In this document: positions 27,372 through 37,702 of the stretch, in pieces
Numbering within the stretch: position 1 is the first letter of the stretch
Layout: the number at the start of each line of letters is the position of its first letter
Source: Nitrospira sp.
GTDB taxonomy: Bacteria; Nitrospirota; Nitrospiria; Nitrospirales; Nitrospiraceae
Length of the DNA stretch: 64,000 nt
Assembly (NCBI GenBank): GCA_020853775.1
Contig: JADYYH010000119.1
Location: 1 to 64,000, forward strand
Direction: 5' to 3'
Made by a program: the position numbers and the translations under genes
Notes under the pieces: model-generated
Seen by the model: the letters and a program-made list of their open reading frames with translations, nothing else
Database searches by the model: none
Told to the model about the DNA's origin: nothing

Positions 27372-28664
27372 ATGATGATGTTGATCAAGGGCGGGCATGT
27401 CATCGATCCGGGACGCATGAACGGCGTTGCGGATGTCCTCATTGAAAACGGAAAGATTGCCGCGGTCGGGCCAACACTCGCCGCACCGGCCGGCGCAACG
27501 GTGATTCAGGCCGCCGGGCAGTTGGTGCTGCCGGGCTTCGTGGATCTCCATGTGCACTTTCGCGAACCGGGCTTTGAATACAAGGAAACGATCCAGTCGG
27601 GAACGGAAGCGGCCGTCGCGGGAGGCTTCACCACCGTCTGCGCGATGCCCAATACGAATCCCGTGAACGATAATCAGGCGGTCACCGAGTTCATGCTCGA
27701 ACGGGCGAAGGCGGCAGGCAACGCTAATCTGTACCCAATCGGCGCCATCACCAAACGCTCCGAGGGCAAGGAATTGGCTGAGATCGGCGACCTGCGCCGC
27801 GCCGGATGCGTCGCGATTTCCGACGATGGAAAACCGGTGATGAACAGTCTGGTGATGCGACGCGCCATGGAATATGCGCGCGCCTTCGACGTGCCGGTCG
27901 TCGATCACTGTGAGGATTTGCATCTCTCCGAAGGCGGATGCATGAATGAAGGCGTGATCTCGACCGAACTCGGACTCCCGGGCATTCCCTCTGCCGCTGA
28001 GGATGTGATGGTCGCGCGCAACGTCTCGCTCGCCGAACTGACCGGGGCGCGGCTCCATCTGGCGCACATCAGCACGGCCGGTTCGGTCCGCATGGTGCGC
28101 GAAGCCAAGGCGCGCGGGCTCAAGGTGACGGCAGAAGCCTGCCCCCACCACTTTACCCTCACGGAAGAAACCACGCGCGGGTACAACACCCACGCCAAAA
28201 TGAATCCTCCGCTGCGGACCAGTGAGGATGTGCAGGCCATCAAAGACGGATTACGCGACGGCACCATCGACGTGATTGCAACGGATCATGCGCCGCATGC
28301 GACGCAGGAGAAGCAACAAGAGTTCACGGAGGCCCCATTCGGCATCGTGGGCCTGGAGACGGCATTGTCCTTGACGCTGGCCCTCGTCGAAGAAGGTGTG
28401 CTGACGCTCGAATCGGCAATCGATAAACTTGCCACGGCTCCGGCGAAGGCGTTCAGCCTCAACGCCGGCACCCTGGCGGTCGGCGCCCCGGCCGATGTGG
28501 CCATCGTCGATCCCAATCTGGAGTGGGAAGTGGATCCATCGCGGTTTCGTTCCAAGAGCCGGAACACGCCGTTCGCCGGATGGAAGGTCAAAGGGCGCGT
28601 GACCACGACGATCGTTTCCGGCCGAATCGTCTACGAACTCGATCGCCCCGGACGCCCGGCGTAG
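27372..28664 (+). CDS. pyrC: Dihydroorotase, class I
   Basis: 430-residue amidohydrolase that closes carbamoyl aspartate to dihydroorotate. Zinc ligands His60 and His62 (DLHVHFREPG), the central SDDGKPV segment, His in VVDHCED and HLAHIST, and ATDHAPH near the C-terminus are all in place, so it should be active and not a PyrB-bound pseudo-dihydroorotase. GGGGGAG precedes a run of three ATG codons. Third gene of the operon. Confidence 0.95.
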   Translation: MMMLIKGGHVIDPGRMNGVADVLIENGKIAAVGPTLAAPAGATVIQAAGQLVLPGFVDLHVHFREPGFEYKETIQSGTEAAVAGGFTTVCAMPNTNPVNDNQAVTEFMLERAKAAGNANLYPIGAITKRSEGKELAEIGDLRRAGCVAISDDGKPVMNSLVMRRAMEYARAFDVPVVDHCEDLHLSEGGCMNEGVISTELGLPGIPSAAEDVMVARNVSLAELTGARLHLAHISTAGSVRMVREAKARGLKVTAEACPHHFTLTEETTRGYNTHAKMNPPLRTSEDVQAIKDGLRDGTIDVIATDHAPHATQEKQQEFTEAPFGIVGLETALSLTLALVEEGVLTLESAIDKLATAPAKAFSLNAGTLAVGAPADVAIVDPNLEWEVDPSRFRSKSRNTPFAGWKVKGRVTTTIVSGRIVYELDRPGRPA

Positions 28665-28676
28665 GACTGGACGATT

Positions 28677-29186
28677 GTGCGTCAAGGATTGATCGCCTGT
28701 GTGACCTGCGAGATGCTGGCGTTAGCCGTCTGGATCGGCGGGCTCCTCGTCCTCGTGGCCGCCGTCATCCCCGCCGTGTTCAACACCTTCGGCGGTCAAG
28801 ATACGGGGGGTTTTTTTCTCACCCGCGCGTTCGACGGGTATAATCGGCTGGTGCTCGGCGCCGCGGCGATCCTGATGGCCGGCATTCTCTGGCGAGCCTG
28901 GCTGTATCAGCAGGGCCTGACGGATGAGGCCATCACCAGAACCGAATGGTTGCTGCTGGGCGCGATGCTGCTCACCGCCGGCGTGATCACGTTTGTGCTG
29001 CATCCTCAGGCGGCCGCCTTGCAGGCGCAGGCCTTTGCCTCCAAAGGGGAAGAGGCGAGGAAAGCCGCCTTTGAGGCGTTCTTTCAGCTACATAAACCGG
29101 TCCGGGTGCTGTATATCCTGAATGTGGGACTCGGTATCGCGCTGTTGACCCTGCGCGTGCGATCCTGGATCCGAGTGAAGGAGTGA
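28677..29186 (+). CDS. DUF4149 membrane protein
   Basis: 169 residues with about four membrane helices (near 8-32, 55-75, 90-108 and 145-162). The [10 protein letters not shown] first helix and VIPAVFNTF loop fit DUF4149 proteins, whose function is not known. The GTG start is 12 bases after pyrC and the stop is 2 bases before the carA GTG, so it is a true operon member between pyrC and carA. No direct link with pyrimidine metabolism is evident. Confidence 0.75.
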   Translation: MRQGLIACVTCEMLALAVWIGGLLVLVAAVIPAVFNTFGGQDTGGFFLTRAFDGYNRLVLGAAAILMAGILWRAWLYQQGLTDEAITRTEWLLLGAMLLTAGVITFVLHPQAAALQAQAFASKGEEARKAAFEAFFQLHKPVRVLYILNVGLGIALLTLRVRSWIRVKE

Positions 29187-29188
29187 GA

Positions 29189-30373
29189 GTGAAGAAAGCG
29201 ATTCTTGCGCTTGCCGACGGAACCTGGTTCGAAGGGCGAGCTTTGGGCGCGGAAGGGGAGACGAGCGGCGAAGTCGTGTTCAACACGGCGATGACCGGTT
29301 ATCAGGAAGTGCTGACCGATCCCTCGTATCGCGGACAGATCGTCACCATGACGTCTCCGCAGATCGGCAATTATGGCGTCACCCCGGAGGACGTCGAATC
29401 GACGAACATCTGGGCCGAAGGGTTCGTCGTCAAGGAATCCAGCCGGCTGGCGAGCAACTGGCGCGGGAAGGCGACGCTGCAGGAATATCTGCAAACCGCG
29501 AATATCGTGGCGATCGAGGGCATCGATACCAGAGCCCTCACCAGGCATCTGCGAGAAAAAGGCGCGCAACAGGGCATCATCTCCCACATCGATCTCGATC
29601 CGCGTCGCGTGGCAGAAAAGGCCCGGCAGGCGCCGAGCATCATCGGGCGTGATCTGGCGGCCACCGTCACCTGCGACCATCAATATCCCTGGACGCAAGG
29701 CACGGGCGAGTGGGCGCCGAAGATTACGATGCCGGAACAGGGCGCTGCCCGAAAGCAGCGAAAAACCTGGCGGGTCGTCGCCTATGATTTCGGCGTCAAA
29801 CAGAACATTCTGCGGCGCCTGGTGGATGTGGGTTGTGAGGTCACCGTCGTGCCGGCCTCGACTCCGGCGAAGGACGTGCTGGCCCTGAATCCGCAAGGCT
29901 TGTTTCTCTCGAACGGTCCCGGAGACCCGGAGGGCGTGCCCTACGCCATGACGGCGCTCCGTGAGCTCATCGGCCACGTACCCATTTTCGGCATTTGCCT
30001 GGGGCATCAACTGCTCGGCCTGGCACTGGGGTTCTCCACGTATAAATTGAAGTTCGGACATCATGGCGCCAATCATCCGGTGATCGACCTGCGTACGAGA
30101 AAAGTGGAAATCACCTCGCAGAATCACAACTTTGCCGTGCGCTTTCCCGGCGAAATACCGGCCGCAGGGCAGGAGTTGCCGATCGTGGACACTGCGTTCG
30201 GGCGCGTGCAATTGACCCACACCAGCCTGAATGACGGATCGGTTGAGGGCATGATGTGTCTGGATCGCCCGGTCTTTTCGGTGCAATACCACCCCGAAGC
30301 CTCTCCCGGTCCACACGATTCCGCCTACCTGTTTGAGCAATTTATCGCCTTGATGGAGACACACTATGCCTAG
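29189..30373 (+). CDS. carA: Carbamoyl-phosphate synthase small (glutaminase) subunit
   Basis: 394 residues. Releases ammonia from glutamine for the CarB subunit. Class I glutamine amidotransferase triad: Cys270 (FGICLGHQ), His368 and Glu370 (YHPEASPG). I chose the GTG at 29189 because GAAGGAG is 6 bases before it; another GTG two codons earlier overlaps the DUF4149 stop. The large subunit gene carB lies 2.2 kb downstream, after sppA and an M48 protease gene. Confidence 0.95.
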   Translation: MKKAILALADGTWFEGRALGAEGETSGEVVFNTAMTGYQEVLTDPSYRGQIVTMTSPQIGNYGVTPEDVESTNIWAEGFVVKESSRLASNWRGKATLQEYLQTANIVAIEGIDTRALTRHLREKGAQQGIISHIDLDPRRVAEKARQAPSIIGRDLAATVTCDHQYPWTQGTGEWAPKITMPEQGAARKQRKTWRVVAYDFGVKQNILRRLVDVGCEVTVVPASTPAKDVLALNPQGLFLSNGPGDPEGVPYAMTALRELIGHVPIFGICLGHQLLGLALGFSTYKLKFGHHGANHPVIDLRTRKVEITSQNHNFAVRFPGEIPAAGQELPIVDTAFGRVQLTHTSLNDGSVEGMMCLDRPVFSVQYHPEASPGPHDSAYLFEQFIALMETHYA

Positions 30374-31520
30374 GAGCCTGTCCGACATTGACCGCTCTGC
30401 TGTGGCGAACGAACTACGGCCATCTGCGTCGTTCTCAGCCCCCCCAAATCCTCAATGTAATTCTGCGAATACACCTCCGGTTTTGTCGGGCTTGCGGCCT
30501 CGCACCTGGCCGCACCTCCTTCGCCTCGCCACGAACCGCAACGTCGGTCAGGCTCCCGGCGTCTGGCAGTTCTCTACCGGTCTTGTTGTGCTGGCCCTGG
30601 CACTGATGCAAGCCGCCTGCGTCACGATCAATCTGCCGCCGGGCCCCGGCGCGCTCGAAGAACACAAGGTCAGCGGCACCGGCAAAGACAAAGTCCTGCT
30701 GATGGATGTATCCGGCGTGATCAGCTCTGAAAACAAAGACGGGTTCTATTCCTCCCCTGGCATGCTCGCGACCGTGAAGGAAGAACTTGAGCGCGCCGCC
30801 AAAGACGAACACATCAAAGCGATCGTCCTGCGGATCAACAGCCCGGGAGGGACCGTCACCGCCTCCGACATCATTTATCATGAACTGAAGCAATTTAGGA
30901 CCAGCCGCAAAATTCCCATTGTCGCGTCCATCATGGATGTGGGGGCTTCCGGCGGATATTACATCGCCGCCGCAGCCGATACGGTGCTCGCCCATCCCTC
31001 ATCGGTCACCGGGAGCATCGGCGTCATCATGCTCACCGTGAACGCGAGGGGATTACTCGAAAAAGTCGGCGTCGAAACGAATGCCGTCACCTCCGGCCCG
31101 CGCAAGGACATGGGGTCGCCGTTTCGAGCGATGCTGCCGGAAGAACGGGCGATTTTCCAAGGCGTGATCGACGGCTTTTATCAGCGATTCTTGCAGGTGG
31201 TCCAAGAAGGCCGACCGGGCCTCAACGGCGAGACCGTCAAGAAACTGGCCGATGGCCGGATCTATTCCGGCGAACAGGCCAAGGCTTCTGGGCTGGTCGA
31301 TGACATCGGCTACCTCGACGATGCGATTGACCTGGCCAAGAAGAAAGCCGGCTTGACGGAAGCGAAGGTCGTGACCTATCGCCGCCCCGGTGAATACCAG
31401 AACAATGTCTATTCGCGGCTGGTCGCGCCGGCTCCCAGCCTGGCCAGTCTGGCGAATGTCGATCTGCTCTCGGTCGTGCGAGGCGGGTCGCCGCAATTCA
31501 TGTATCTGTGGATGCCGTAA
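30366..31520 (+). CDS. sppA: Signal peptide peptidase SppA-like, lipoprotein-type
   Basis: 384-residue serine protease of the S49 family that degrades cleaved signal peptides in the membrane. Single S49 domain (about 108-310). Catalytic Ser195 ([10 protein letters not shown]) and Lys247 ([11 protein letters not shown]) are present. A hydrophobic helix (70-84) ends in MQAAC, a lipobox-like site, after an unusual 60-residue N-terminal extension; a later start would remove it. The ATG overlaps carA by 8 bases. Confidence 0.85.
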   Translation: MPRSLSDIDRSAVANELRPSASFSAPPNPQCNSANTPPVLSGLRPRTWPHLLRLATNRNVGQAPGVWQFSTGLVVLALALMQAACVTINLPPGPGALEEHKVSGTGKDKVLLMDVSGVISSENKDGFYSSPGMLATVKEELERAAKDEHIKAIVLRINSPGGTVTASDIIYHELKQFRTSRKIPIVASIMDVGASGGYYIAAAADTVLAHPSSVTGSIGVIMLTVNARGLLEKVGVETNAVTSGPRKDMGSPFRAMLPEERAIFQGVIDGFYQRFLQVVQEGRPGLNGETVKKLADGRIYSGEQAKASGLVDDIGYLDDAIDLAKKKAGLTEAKVVTYRRPGEYQNNVYSRLVAPAPSLASLANVDLLSVVRGGSPQFMYLWMP

Positions 31521-31570
31521 GCCGGTGAGTTGCTTCCGCCGCCCGCTGCTGATTGAATGGAGTAGACGTG

Positions 31571-32551
31571 ATGTATCCGTCAGACCCACATTCAATCGAA
31601 ACACTGCTCAAGACGCCGATAGGGCGCCGCGCGGCCCTCGCGCTGGGTGCGCGCGCCGCCTCGCTGTTGGCCACCACCATGGGGCTTGGAGCGGCCACGG
31701 GCCTGTTGCAATCGCTCGGGGGCTGTCAACGGGCGCCCGGCACGGCGCGCGACCAATTCATTTATCTGTCGGAAGAAAAAGAAATGGCGATGGGCCTCTC
31801 GGCCTTTCGGGAGGTGCTCCGGCAGGCGCCCTTGAGCGAAAATCCGGAGCTCAACGAGATGGTGCACCGGGTAGGCAATCGCATCGCCAAGGCGGCGAAC
31901 AAACCGGAATACCAATGGGAATTCGCCGTGATTCAAGACGATCGCACGATCAACGCCTTCGCGCTGCCGGGCGGCAAGGTCGCGGTGTTTACCGGAATCT
32001 TGAAAGTGACCAAGACTGAAGACGGGCTCGCCACCGTCATGGGTCATGAGGTGGCGCATGCGCTGCAGCGCCATGGAGCGGAACGGATGAGTCGCGGCAT
32101 TCTCGAACAGATCGGACAACTGGCTGCCTTGGGCGCCGGCGCGGCCGTGGGACGGCCGGACGCGGCGATGGCGGCGATGACCGTCTATGGCGTCGGCGTC
32201 TCCTTGCCCTTCGACCGCCGCCAGGAATCGGAAGCGGATTTTATCGGCCTGCGCCTGATGGCCGAGGCGGGATACGACCCGCGCGAAGCGGTGTCGTTCT
32301 GGGAACGGATGAGCGGCTGTCCGCGCGCCATGATCAACAAGCTCTGCTTCCGTTCGCAGCAGGCGATTCCGGAATTTCTCTCGACGCATCCGTCTGATGT
32401 CACCCGCATCAATCAGATCGAGGCCTGGATCCCCGACGCCATGAAACACTATCATCCCGCAGGAAAGGCTCCGGCAATCCCGTCCGGTCCGATCCAACCC
32501 TACCGGCCACCGGTGGGGCCCATGCCCGAGGCGCCTCTGCCGACCGGCTAA
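31571..32551 (+). CDS. M48 family metalloprotease, Tat-type lipoprotein
   Basis: 326 residues. Zinc protease of the M48/BepA-like group acting in the periplasm. HEVAH (159-163) supplies two zinc ligands and the general base; RRQESEAD gives the third ligand. The N-terminus has a twin-arginine (PIGRRAALALG) followed by a hydrophobic stretch and SLGGC (Cys52), which suggests export by Tat and lipid attachment. GGAG 8 bases upstream sets this ATG. It lies between sppA and carB. Likely role is outer-membrane protein quality control, by family. Confidence 0.85.
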   Translation: MYPSDPHSIETLLKTPIGRRAALALGARAASLLATTMGLGAATGLLQSLGGCQRAPGTARDQFIYLSEEKEMAMGLSAFREVLRQAPLSENPELNEMVHRVGNRIAKAANKPEYQWEFAVIQDDRTINAFALPGGKVAVFTGILKVTKTEDGLATVMGHEVAHALQRHGAERMSRGILEQIGQLAALGAGAAVGRPDAAMAAMTVYGVGVSLPFDRRQESEADFIGLRLMAEAGYDPREAVSFWERMSGCPRAMINKLCFRSQQAIPEFLSTHPSDVTRINQIEAWIPDAMKHYHPAGKAPAIPSGPIQPYRPPVGPMPEAPLPTG

Positions 32552-32572
32552 CTTCTTGATTCGAGGTCAATT

Positions 32573-35500
32573 GTGCCACGACGGACAGACATCCGCTCCA
32601 TTCTCTTGATCGGCTCCGGCCCCATCGTGATCGGGCAAGCCTGCGAATTCGATTATTCGGGGACCCAGGCGTGCAAGGCGCTTAAGGAAGAGGGCTACCG
32701 CGTCATCCTGATCAACAGCAATCCGGCCACGATCATGACCGACCCGGATTTTGCCGACCGCACCTACATCGAACCGATCACGCTCGACGTGGTGGAAAAG
32801 GTGATCGAATGCGAACGTCCGGACGCGCTGCTCCCGACCATGGGCGGGCAGACGGCCTTGAATACCGCCATCGGATTAGCCAAACGGGGCGTGCTGGAAA
32901 AATACGGCGTCAAACTGATCGGCGCCTCGATCGAGGCCATCCATAAGGCCGAGGATCGCGATGCGTTTCGGCAGGCCATGTGGAAAATCGGCCTGCGCGT
33001 GCCAGACAGCGGCGTCGCCACGTCGCTTCAGGAAGCCGAAGAACAGGTCCGTCGCGTCCAGTTCCCGGCGATTGTGCGGCCGTCCTTCACCATGGGCGGA
33101 ACCGGCGGGAACATCGCCTACAACATTGAAGAATTCCGCGCGCAAGTGGAATGGGGCCTGGCCATGAGCCCGGTTCGCCAGGTGCTGATCGAGCAGTCGG
33201 TCATCGGCTGGAAGGAATTCGAGCTCGAAGTCATGCGCGACCTGAACGACAATGTGGTCATCATCTGCCCGATTGAAAACCTCGACCCGATGGGCGTGCA
33301 TACCGGGGACAGCATCACCGTGGCGCCGGCGCTCACCCTCACCGATAAGGAATACCAGATGCTGCGCGATGCGGCCGTACGCATCATTCGCGAGATCGGC
33401 GTCGATACCGGCGGAGCCAACATCCAATTCGGCATGAACCCGGTGAACGGCGAGATGGTCGTGATCGAAATGAATCCGCGCGTCTCCCGAAGCTCGGCGC
33501 TGGCGTCTAAAGCCACGGGATTCCCTATCGCAAAAATTGCCGCCAAACTGGCTGTCGGGTATACCCTGGATGAAATTACGAACGACATCACCGGCGTGAC
33601 GAAAGCCTCCTTCGAACCGACCATCGATTACGTCGTCGTGAAAATTCCCCGCTTTGCGTTTCAGAAATTCCCCGGCGCCGATCCCACGCTGACCACCCAG
33701 ATGAAATCGGTCGGCGAAGTCATGGCGATCGGACGTACTTTCAAAGAATCACTTCAGAAGGCGATCCGTTCCATGGAAGTCGATCAATTCGGCTTCAGTT
33801 CGAAAATGGGCCTCGACCTCGGCGTGCCGCCGACACTCGATCGGGAAGAGGCGGCGGAACAGGTCCGCAAGGCCGTGCGCACACCGCTCCCAGACCGGCT
33901 GTGGCGCCTGGCCGACGGCATGCGGCTCGGCATGACGAATCAGGAACTCTTCGCCTTGACCAAAATCGATCCCTGGTTTCTGGAACAGATTCGTGAAATC
34001 GTCGAATTCGAACCGCGGATTGTGGCAGAACGCGGCAGGCTCGGAGACTCGGGACTTCACCCCGAACTGTTGGTCGAAGCGAAACAATTGGGTTTTGCCG
34101 ACGAACGCTTGGCGCAATTGCTGGGAGTCCCGCAAAGCACGGTTCGACGGTGGCGCCTGGCCCTGGGCCAGGGAACAACCCCTCGCGGCGTGACCTATAA
34201 GCGCGTCGATACCTGCGCCGCTGAGTTTGAAGCCCACACGCCGTACCTCTACTCCACCTATGAACGCGAGTGCGAGGCGCGTCCGACCGACAGAAAAAAG
34301 GTCGTGATTCTGGGCGGCGGACCGAACCGGATCGGGCAGGGGATCGAGTTCGATTATTGTTGCGTGCATGCCGCCATGGCGCTGCGCGAGGAACAGATCG
34401 AAACCATCATGGTCAATTGCAACCCGGAAACGGTCAGCACGGACTATGACACCTCCGACCGCCTCTACTTCGAGCCGCTCACGGAAGAAGATGTCCTGAA
34501 CATTGTGGAGCGGGAACGACCGATGGGCGTGGTGCTTCAATTCGGCGGGCAGACGCCGTTAAAGCTAGCGCTCTCCCTCTCGCGCGCCGGAGTGACGATT
34601 CTCGGCACCACTCCGGATGCCATCGATCGCGCCGAAGATCGGGCTCGCTTCCGCGAGCTGCTCGACAAACTCGGCCTCCGACAGGCTGAAAGCGGCATGG
34701 CGCATTCCGTCGAGGAGGCCTTAACAATCGCCGCCGCCATTACCTATCCCGTGATGGTACGGCCGTCCTATGTCCTGGGTGGACGGTCGATGCAGATCGT
34801 CTACGACGAAGCCGGCTTGCTGCACTATATGAACTCGGCGGTCAAGGCCTCGACGCAACATCCGGTGCTGATCGATAAGTATTTGCGCGATGCCATCGAA
34901 ATCGATGCCGACGCGATTTCCGACGGCACCACGGTGGTCGTGGCAGGCATCATGGAGCACATTGAGGAAGCGGGTGTGCATTCAGGCGACTCCGCCTGTT
35001 CGTTGCCGCCCTATACACTTGATTCCGCGACGATCGAAGAAATCCGTCGCCAGATGACCGCGCTGGCCCTGGAACTCGGCGTGATCGGACTCATGAATGC
35101 GCAGTTTGCCGTGAAGGATCACACCATCTATGTCTTGGAGGTCAATCCACGCGGCTCGCGCACCGTGCCGTTCGTGAGTAAGGCCATCGGCGTCCCGCTG
35201 GCCAAACTGGCCATGAAGGTCATGGTAGGCAAATCGCTCCAACAATTGAAATTCACGAAAGCGCCGATGCCGACACATCTCTCAGTGAAGGAAGCGGTCT
35301 TCCCATTTACAAAATTCGCCGGAGTCGACGTGCTGCTCGGCCCGGAGATGAAGTCCACCGGGGAAGTCATGGGCATCGACAGCGATTTCGGCTGGGCATT
35401 CGTCAAATCTCAAGCCGGCGCCGGCGCCATCCTGCCGACCGCCGGCACCGCCTTTCTCAGCGTCAAAAGCGAAGACCGGGCGGGGGCTTGCGATGTCGCT

Positions 35501-35842
35501 CGTCGGCTCGTCGCGCTGGGATTCCGGATCACCGCGACTTCCGGAACAGCCACCTACCTGACCGAACAGGGGATGCAGGTCGAGGTGGTCAATAAGGTGC
35601 AGGAGGGACGGCCGCACATCGTCGACCACATCAAGAATGGAGACGTGGCCCTGGTCGTGAATACCGTGCGAACGGCATCCGGGCAGACCGACTCCCTGTC
35701 CATTCGTCGCGAGGCGCTGCACAAAGGCGTGCCGTACTACACCACCATGCGGGGAGCCCTGGCCGCGGTGATGGGGATCGAGGCGCTGCTGAAAAAGGGG
35801 CTTGCCATTCGGGCATTGCAGGAGTATCACCGGGTGAATTGA
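32573..35842 (+). CDS. carB: Carbamoyl-phosphate synthase large subunit
   Basis: 1089 residues, close to the usual 1070. Makes carbamoyl phosphate from bicarbonate, ATP and ammonia. Two ATP-grasp halves are clear (first about 1-400, second about 560-940; [12 protein letters not shown] and [12 protein letters not shown]), with the oligomerisation segment between, and a C-terminal MGS-like domain (about 950-1075) where UMP or other allosteric ligands bind. GTG start 21 bases after the M48 gene. It completes the pathway to carbamoyl phosphate for pyrB. Confidence 0.97.
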   Translation: MPRRTDIRSILLIGSGPIVIGQACEFDYSGTQACKALKEEGYRVILINSNPATIMTDPDFADRTYIEPITLDVVEKVIECERPDALLPTMGGQTALNTAIGLAKRGVLEKYGVKLIGASIEAIHKAEDRDAFRQAMWKIGLRVPDSGVATSLQEAEEQVRRVQFPAIVRPSFTMGGTGGNIAYNIEEFRAQVEWGLAMSPVRQVLIEQSVIGWKEFELEVMRDLNDNVVIICPIENLDPMGVHTGDSITVAPALTLTDKEYQMLRDAAVRIIREIGVDTGGANIQFGMNPVNGEMVVIEMNPRVSRSSALASKATGFPIAKIAAKLAVGYTLDEITNDITGVTKASFEPTIDYVVVKIPRFAFQKFPGADPTLTTQMKSVGEVMAIGRTFKESLQKAIRSMEVDQFGFSSKMGLDLGVPPTLDREEAAEQVRKAVRTPLPDRLWRLADGMRLGMTNQELFALTKIDPWFLEQIREIVEFEPRIVAERGRLGDSGLHPELLVEAKQLGFADERLAQLLGVPQSTVRRWRLALGQGTTPRGVTYKRVDTCAAEFEAHTPYLYSTYERECEARPTDRKKVVILGGGPNRIGQGIEFDYCCVHAAMALREEQIETIMVNCNPETVSTDYDTSDRLYFEPLTEEDVLNIVERERPMGVVLQFGGQTPLKLALSLSRAGVTILGTTPDAIDRAEDRARFRELLDKLGLRQAESGMAHSVEEALTIAAAITYPVMVRPSYVLGGRSMQIVYDEAGLLHYMNSAVKASTQHPVLIDKYLRDAIEIDADAISDGTTVVVAGIMEHIEEAGVHSGDSACSLPPYTLDSATIEEIRRQMTALALELGVIGLMNAQFAVKDHTIYVLEVNPRGSRTVPFVSKAIGVPLAKLAMKVMVGKSLQQLKFTKAPMPTHLSVKEAVFPFTKFAGVDVLLGPEMKSTGEVMGIDSDFGWAFVKSQAGAGAILPTAGTAFLSVKSEDRAGACDVARRLVALGFRITATSGTATYLTEQGMQVEVVNKVQEGRPHIVDHIKNGDVALVVNTVRTASGQTDSLSIRREALHKGVPYYTTMRGALAAVMGIEALLKKGLAIRALQEYHRVN

Positions 35843-35988
35843 GCGAAGGTCCTGACAGAGGGACAATTGACAACAGGTTCCAGGAACAGCGACGAACCGG
35901 TCGCACCGTCCCTGGACGCGGGCAACCGGCGAGACGACCGAAAGGCGCGCCACCGGAAGCCGGTTTCAATGGTCATCGGGGGGAAGAT

Positions 35989-36465
35989 ATGCCGACACCG
36001 ATCACGAGAAAAGGATACGAAGCGCTGAAAGCCGAATTGGACCGGCTCCATAAAGTGGAACGGCCGCGCGTCATCGAAGCGATCGCCGAAGCCCGCGCGC
36101 ATGGCGACTTGAGCGAGAATGCCGAATACGATGCTGCGAAAGAGCGACAGGGGTTCATCGAAGCCCGCCTGGCGGAATTGAAGGGCAAACTGGCCGACTG
36201 CCGGATCATCGAAATTGCCGGCCGTACCAGTGAGACCGTGGTGTTCGGCGCCACCGTGGTACTGATCGAACAGGAGGCACAGGCCAAGAAGCAATATACC
36301 CTCGTGGGCCAGGATGAAGCGGATCTCAAGTTTTCCCGCATTTCGGTGCAGTCGCCGGTCGGCCGCGCTCTGATCGGCAAGCGGGTCGGAGATCTGGTGG
36401 AAGTCACGACTCCCGCCAAAGTGGTGGAATACGAAGTGATGGAAATCCGCTTCGAGGAATTGTAG
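35989..36465 (+). CDS. greA: Transcription elongation factor GreA
   Basis: 158 residues, the normal GreA length. N-terminal coiled coil with the acidic tip (ARAHGDLSENAEYDAAKERQ) that enters the RNA polymerase channel and stimulates transcript cleavage; C-terminal FKBP-like domain. The ATG has GGGGGAAG upstream. About 145 bases separate it from carB, with nothing else recognisable between. Confidence 0.95.
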   Translation: MPTPITRKGYEALKAELDRLHKVERPRVIEAIAEARAHGDLSENAEYDAAKERQGFIEARLAELKGKLADCRIIEIAGRTSETVVFGATVVLIEQEAQAKKQYTLVGQDEADLKFSRISVQSPVGRALIGKRVGDLVEVTTPAKVVEYEVMEIRFEEL

Positions 36466-36544
36466 ACGCCATGTCACAGCCCACGCCCGTTCAGCTTGTG
36501 CCCTGCGCGAAACCAACCTCACCTGACCGGGCCCGATTTCTGTC

Positions 36545-37345
36545 ATGCCGGTAACGATCCCCCTCATCACGCTGTTGACGGATTTCGGCGACCGGGATTA
36601 TTTCGTCGCCAGCGTGAAGGGCGTCATCCTCAACATCAATCCGCAGGCGCAGATCGTGGATCTCTCGCATCACGTCACGCCGCACGATGTGGCGGATGCT
36701 GCGTATCTCCTCAAATCCTGCTATCGCTATTTCCCGGACGGCACGATCCATGTCGCTGTCGTGGATCCCGGCGTCGGCACCAGCAGGCGACCGCTGCTGG
36801 TCTCGTCTTCACGCTACTACTTTGTGGGGCCGGACAACGGTCTCTTTACCCATATCTACCAGGACGAAACGGGTGTCGAAGTCCGGCACCTCGAAAACCG
36901 ACAATACCGGCTCGATTCCGAAGGCGCCACCTTCGACGGGCGTGACCTCTTCGCCCCCGCCGCAGCCTGGTTGACCAAAGGACAGCCGCTCGGTTCGTTC
37001 GGCCGCCTCGTCCCCAACTACGAACGCCTGCCGATTTCCGAGCCGTCCTGGGACAAACATGCGATGGCGGGAGAGATTGTCTATATCGATCGGTTCGGGA
37101 ATCTGATTTCGAACCTCACCGCGTACCATATCCGGGAAGTCCGCGGGGTGACCAAACGCGCTGCCCCGTACATCCGCATCGGCGGCCTGACGATCGACGG
37201 CCTGGTGCGCAGTTACGGGGAGGGTTCAGCCGATACTCCCCAGGCCCTGATCAACAGCAACGGATACGTCGAGGTCTTCTTGAAGGAAGGCCGCGCGGCC
37301 GACCGGTTGAACGTGGCCAGAGGCGCGCGTATCGATCTCAGTTAA
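36545..37345 (+). CDS. SAM hydrolase (DUF62, SAM hydroxide adenosyltransferase)
   Basis: 266 residues of the DUF62 family, which splits S-adenosylmethionine to adenosine and methionine with water, and is related to fluorinase and chlorinase. Family blocks: LLTDFGDRDYFVA, VVDPGVGTSRR, VGPDNGLF, FDGRDLFAPAAAW and IDRFGNLISN. The fluorinase-specific loop is not apparent. It follows greA by about 80 bases and may be the last gene of the pyr-car run. Confidence 0.85.
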   Translation: MPVTIPLITLLTDFGDRDYFVASVKGVILNINPQAQIVDLSHHVTPHDVADAAYLLKSCYRYFPDGTIHVAVVDPGVGTSRRPLLVSSSRYYFVGPDNGLFTHIYQDETGVEVRHLENRQYRLDSEGATFDGRDLFAPAAAWLTKGQPLGSFGRLVPNYERLPISEPSWDKHAMAGEIVYIDRFGNLISNLTAYHIREVRGVTKRAAPYIRIGGLTIDGLVRSYGEGSADTPQALINSNGYVEVFLKEGRAADRLNVARGARIDLS

Positions 37346-37405
37346 TTCAGCCATCCCCGCCGTTCCAGCCGGGCCTCTGTTGCCATCCATAGCGATATCC
37401 TGGAT

Positions 37406-37435
37406 TTGACAGCTGAAAGTAGCCGATGTTTTAAT
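37406..37435 (+). promoter_or_regulatory. Putative sigma-70 promoter for the efflux adaptor gene
   Basis: TTGACA, 18-base spacer, TTTAAT. The gene begins 268 bases later. The 37346-37702 interval shows no other gene; the long leader has no recognised riboswitch. Confidence 0.5.
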
Positions 37436-37702
37436 GAGACTGTCAGCGCGCAGGCCGGTATGCATGACATGGCCATCACGGAACAGGCTGATCTTCTTGC
37501 ATATTTCGTCCAGCCGATGTGAAGCGCACTATCCGGAGCTGGTCCTGCCTCCCGCCTTCGCCGTCTCAGCAGACAAGCGTGATCCGTCGCGAGGATTCCA
37601 TACCGCCAGGAGCGCTGCCAGCGGAACCGGCACCATATTCGATGCGAAACACTGTGCTTGAAGGCCGGATCGACCGATACACGTAAAAGGGGAACGCGCT
37701 CC

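Noticed and set aside
29084..30388. Long minus-strand open frame (434 residues) opposite carA
   Set aside because: It lies antisense to a clear carA, has a His/Arg/Gly-rich shadow composition and no family motif or ribosome site.
36545..37345. Fluorinase or chlorinase
   Set aside because: The DUF62 motifs fit SAM hydrolase, and the extra loop typical of fluorinase is not seen.
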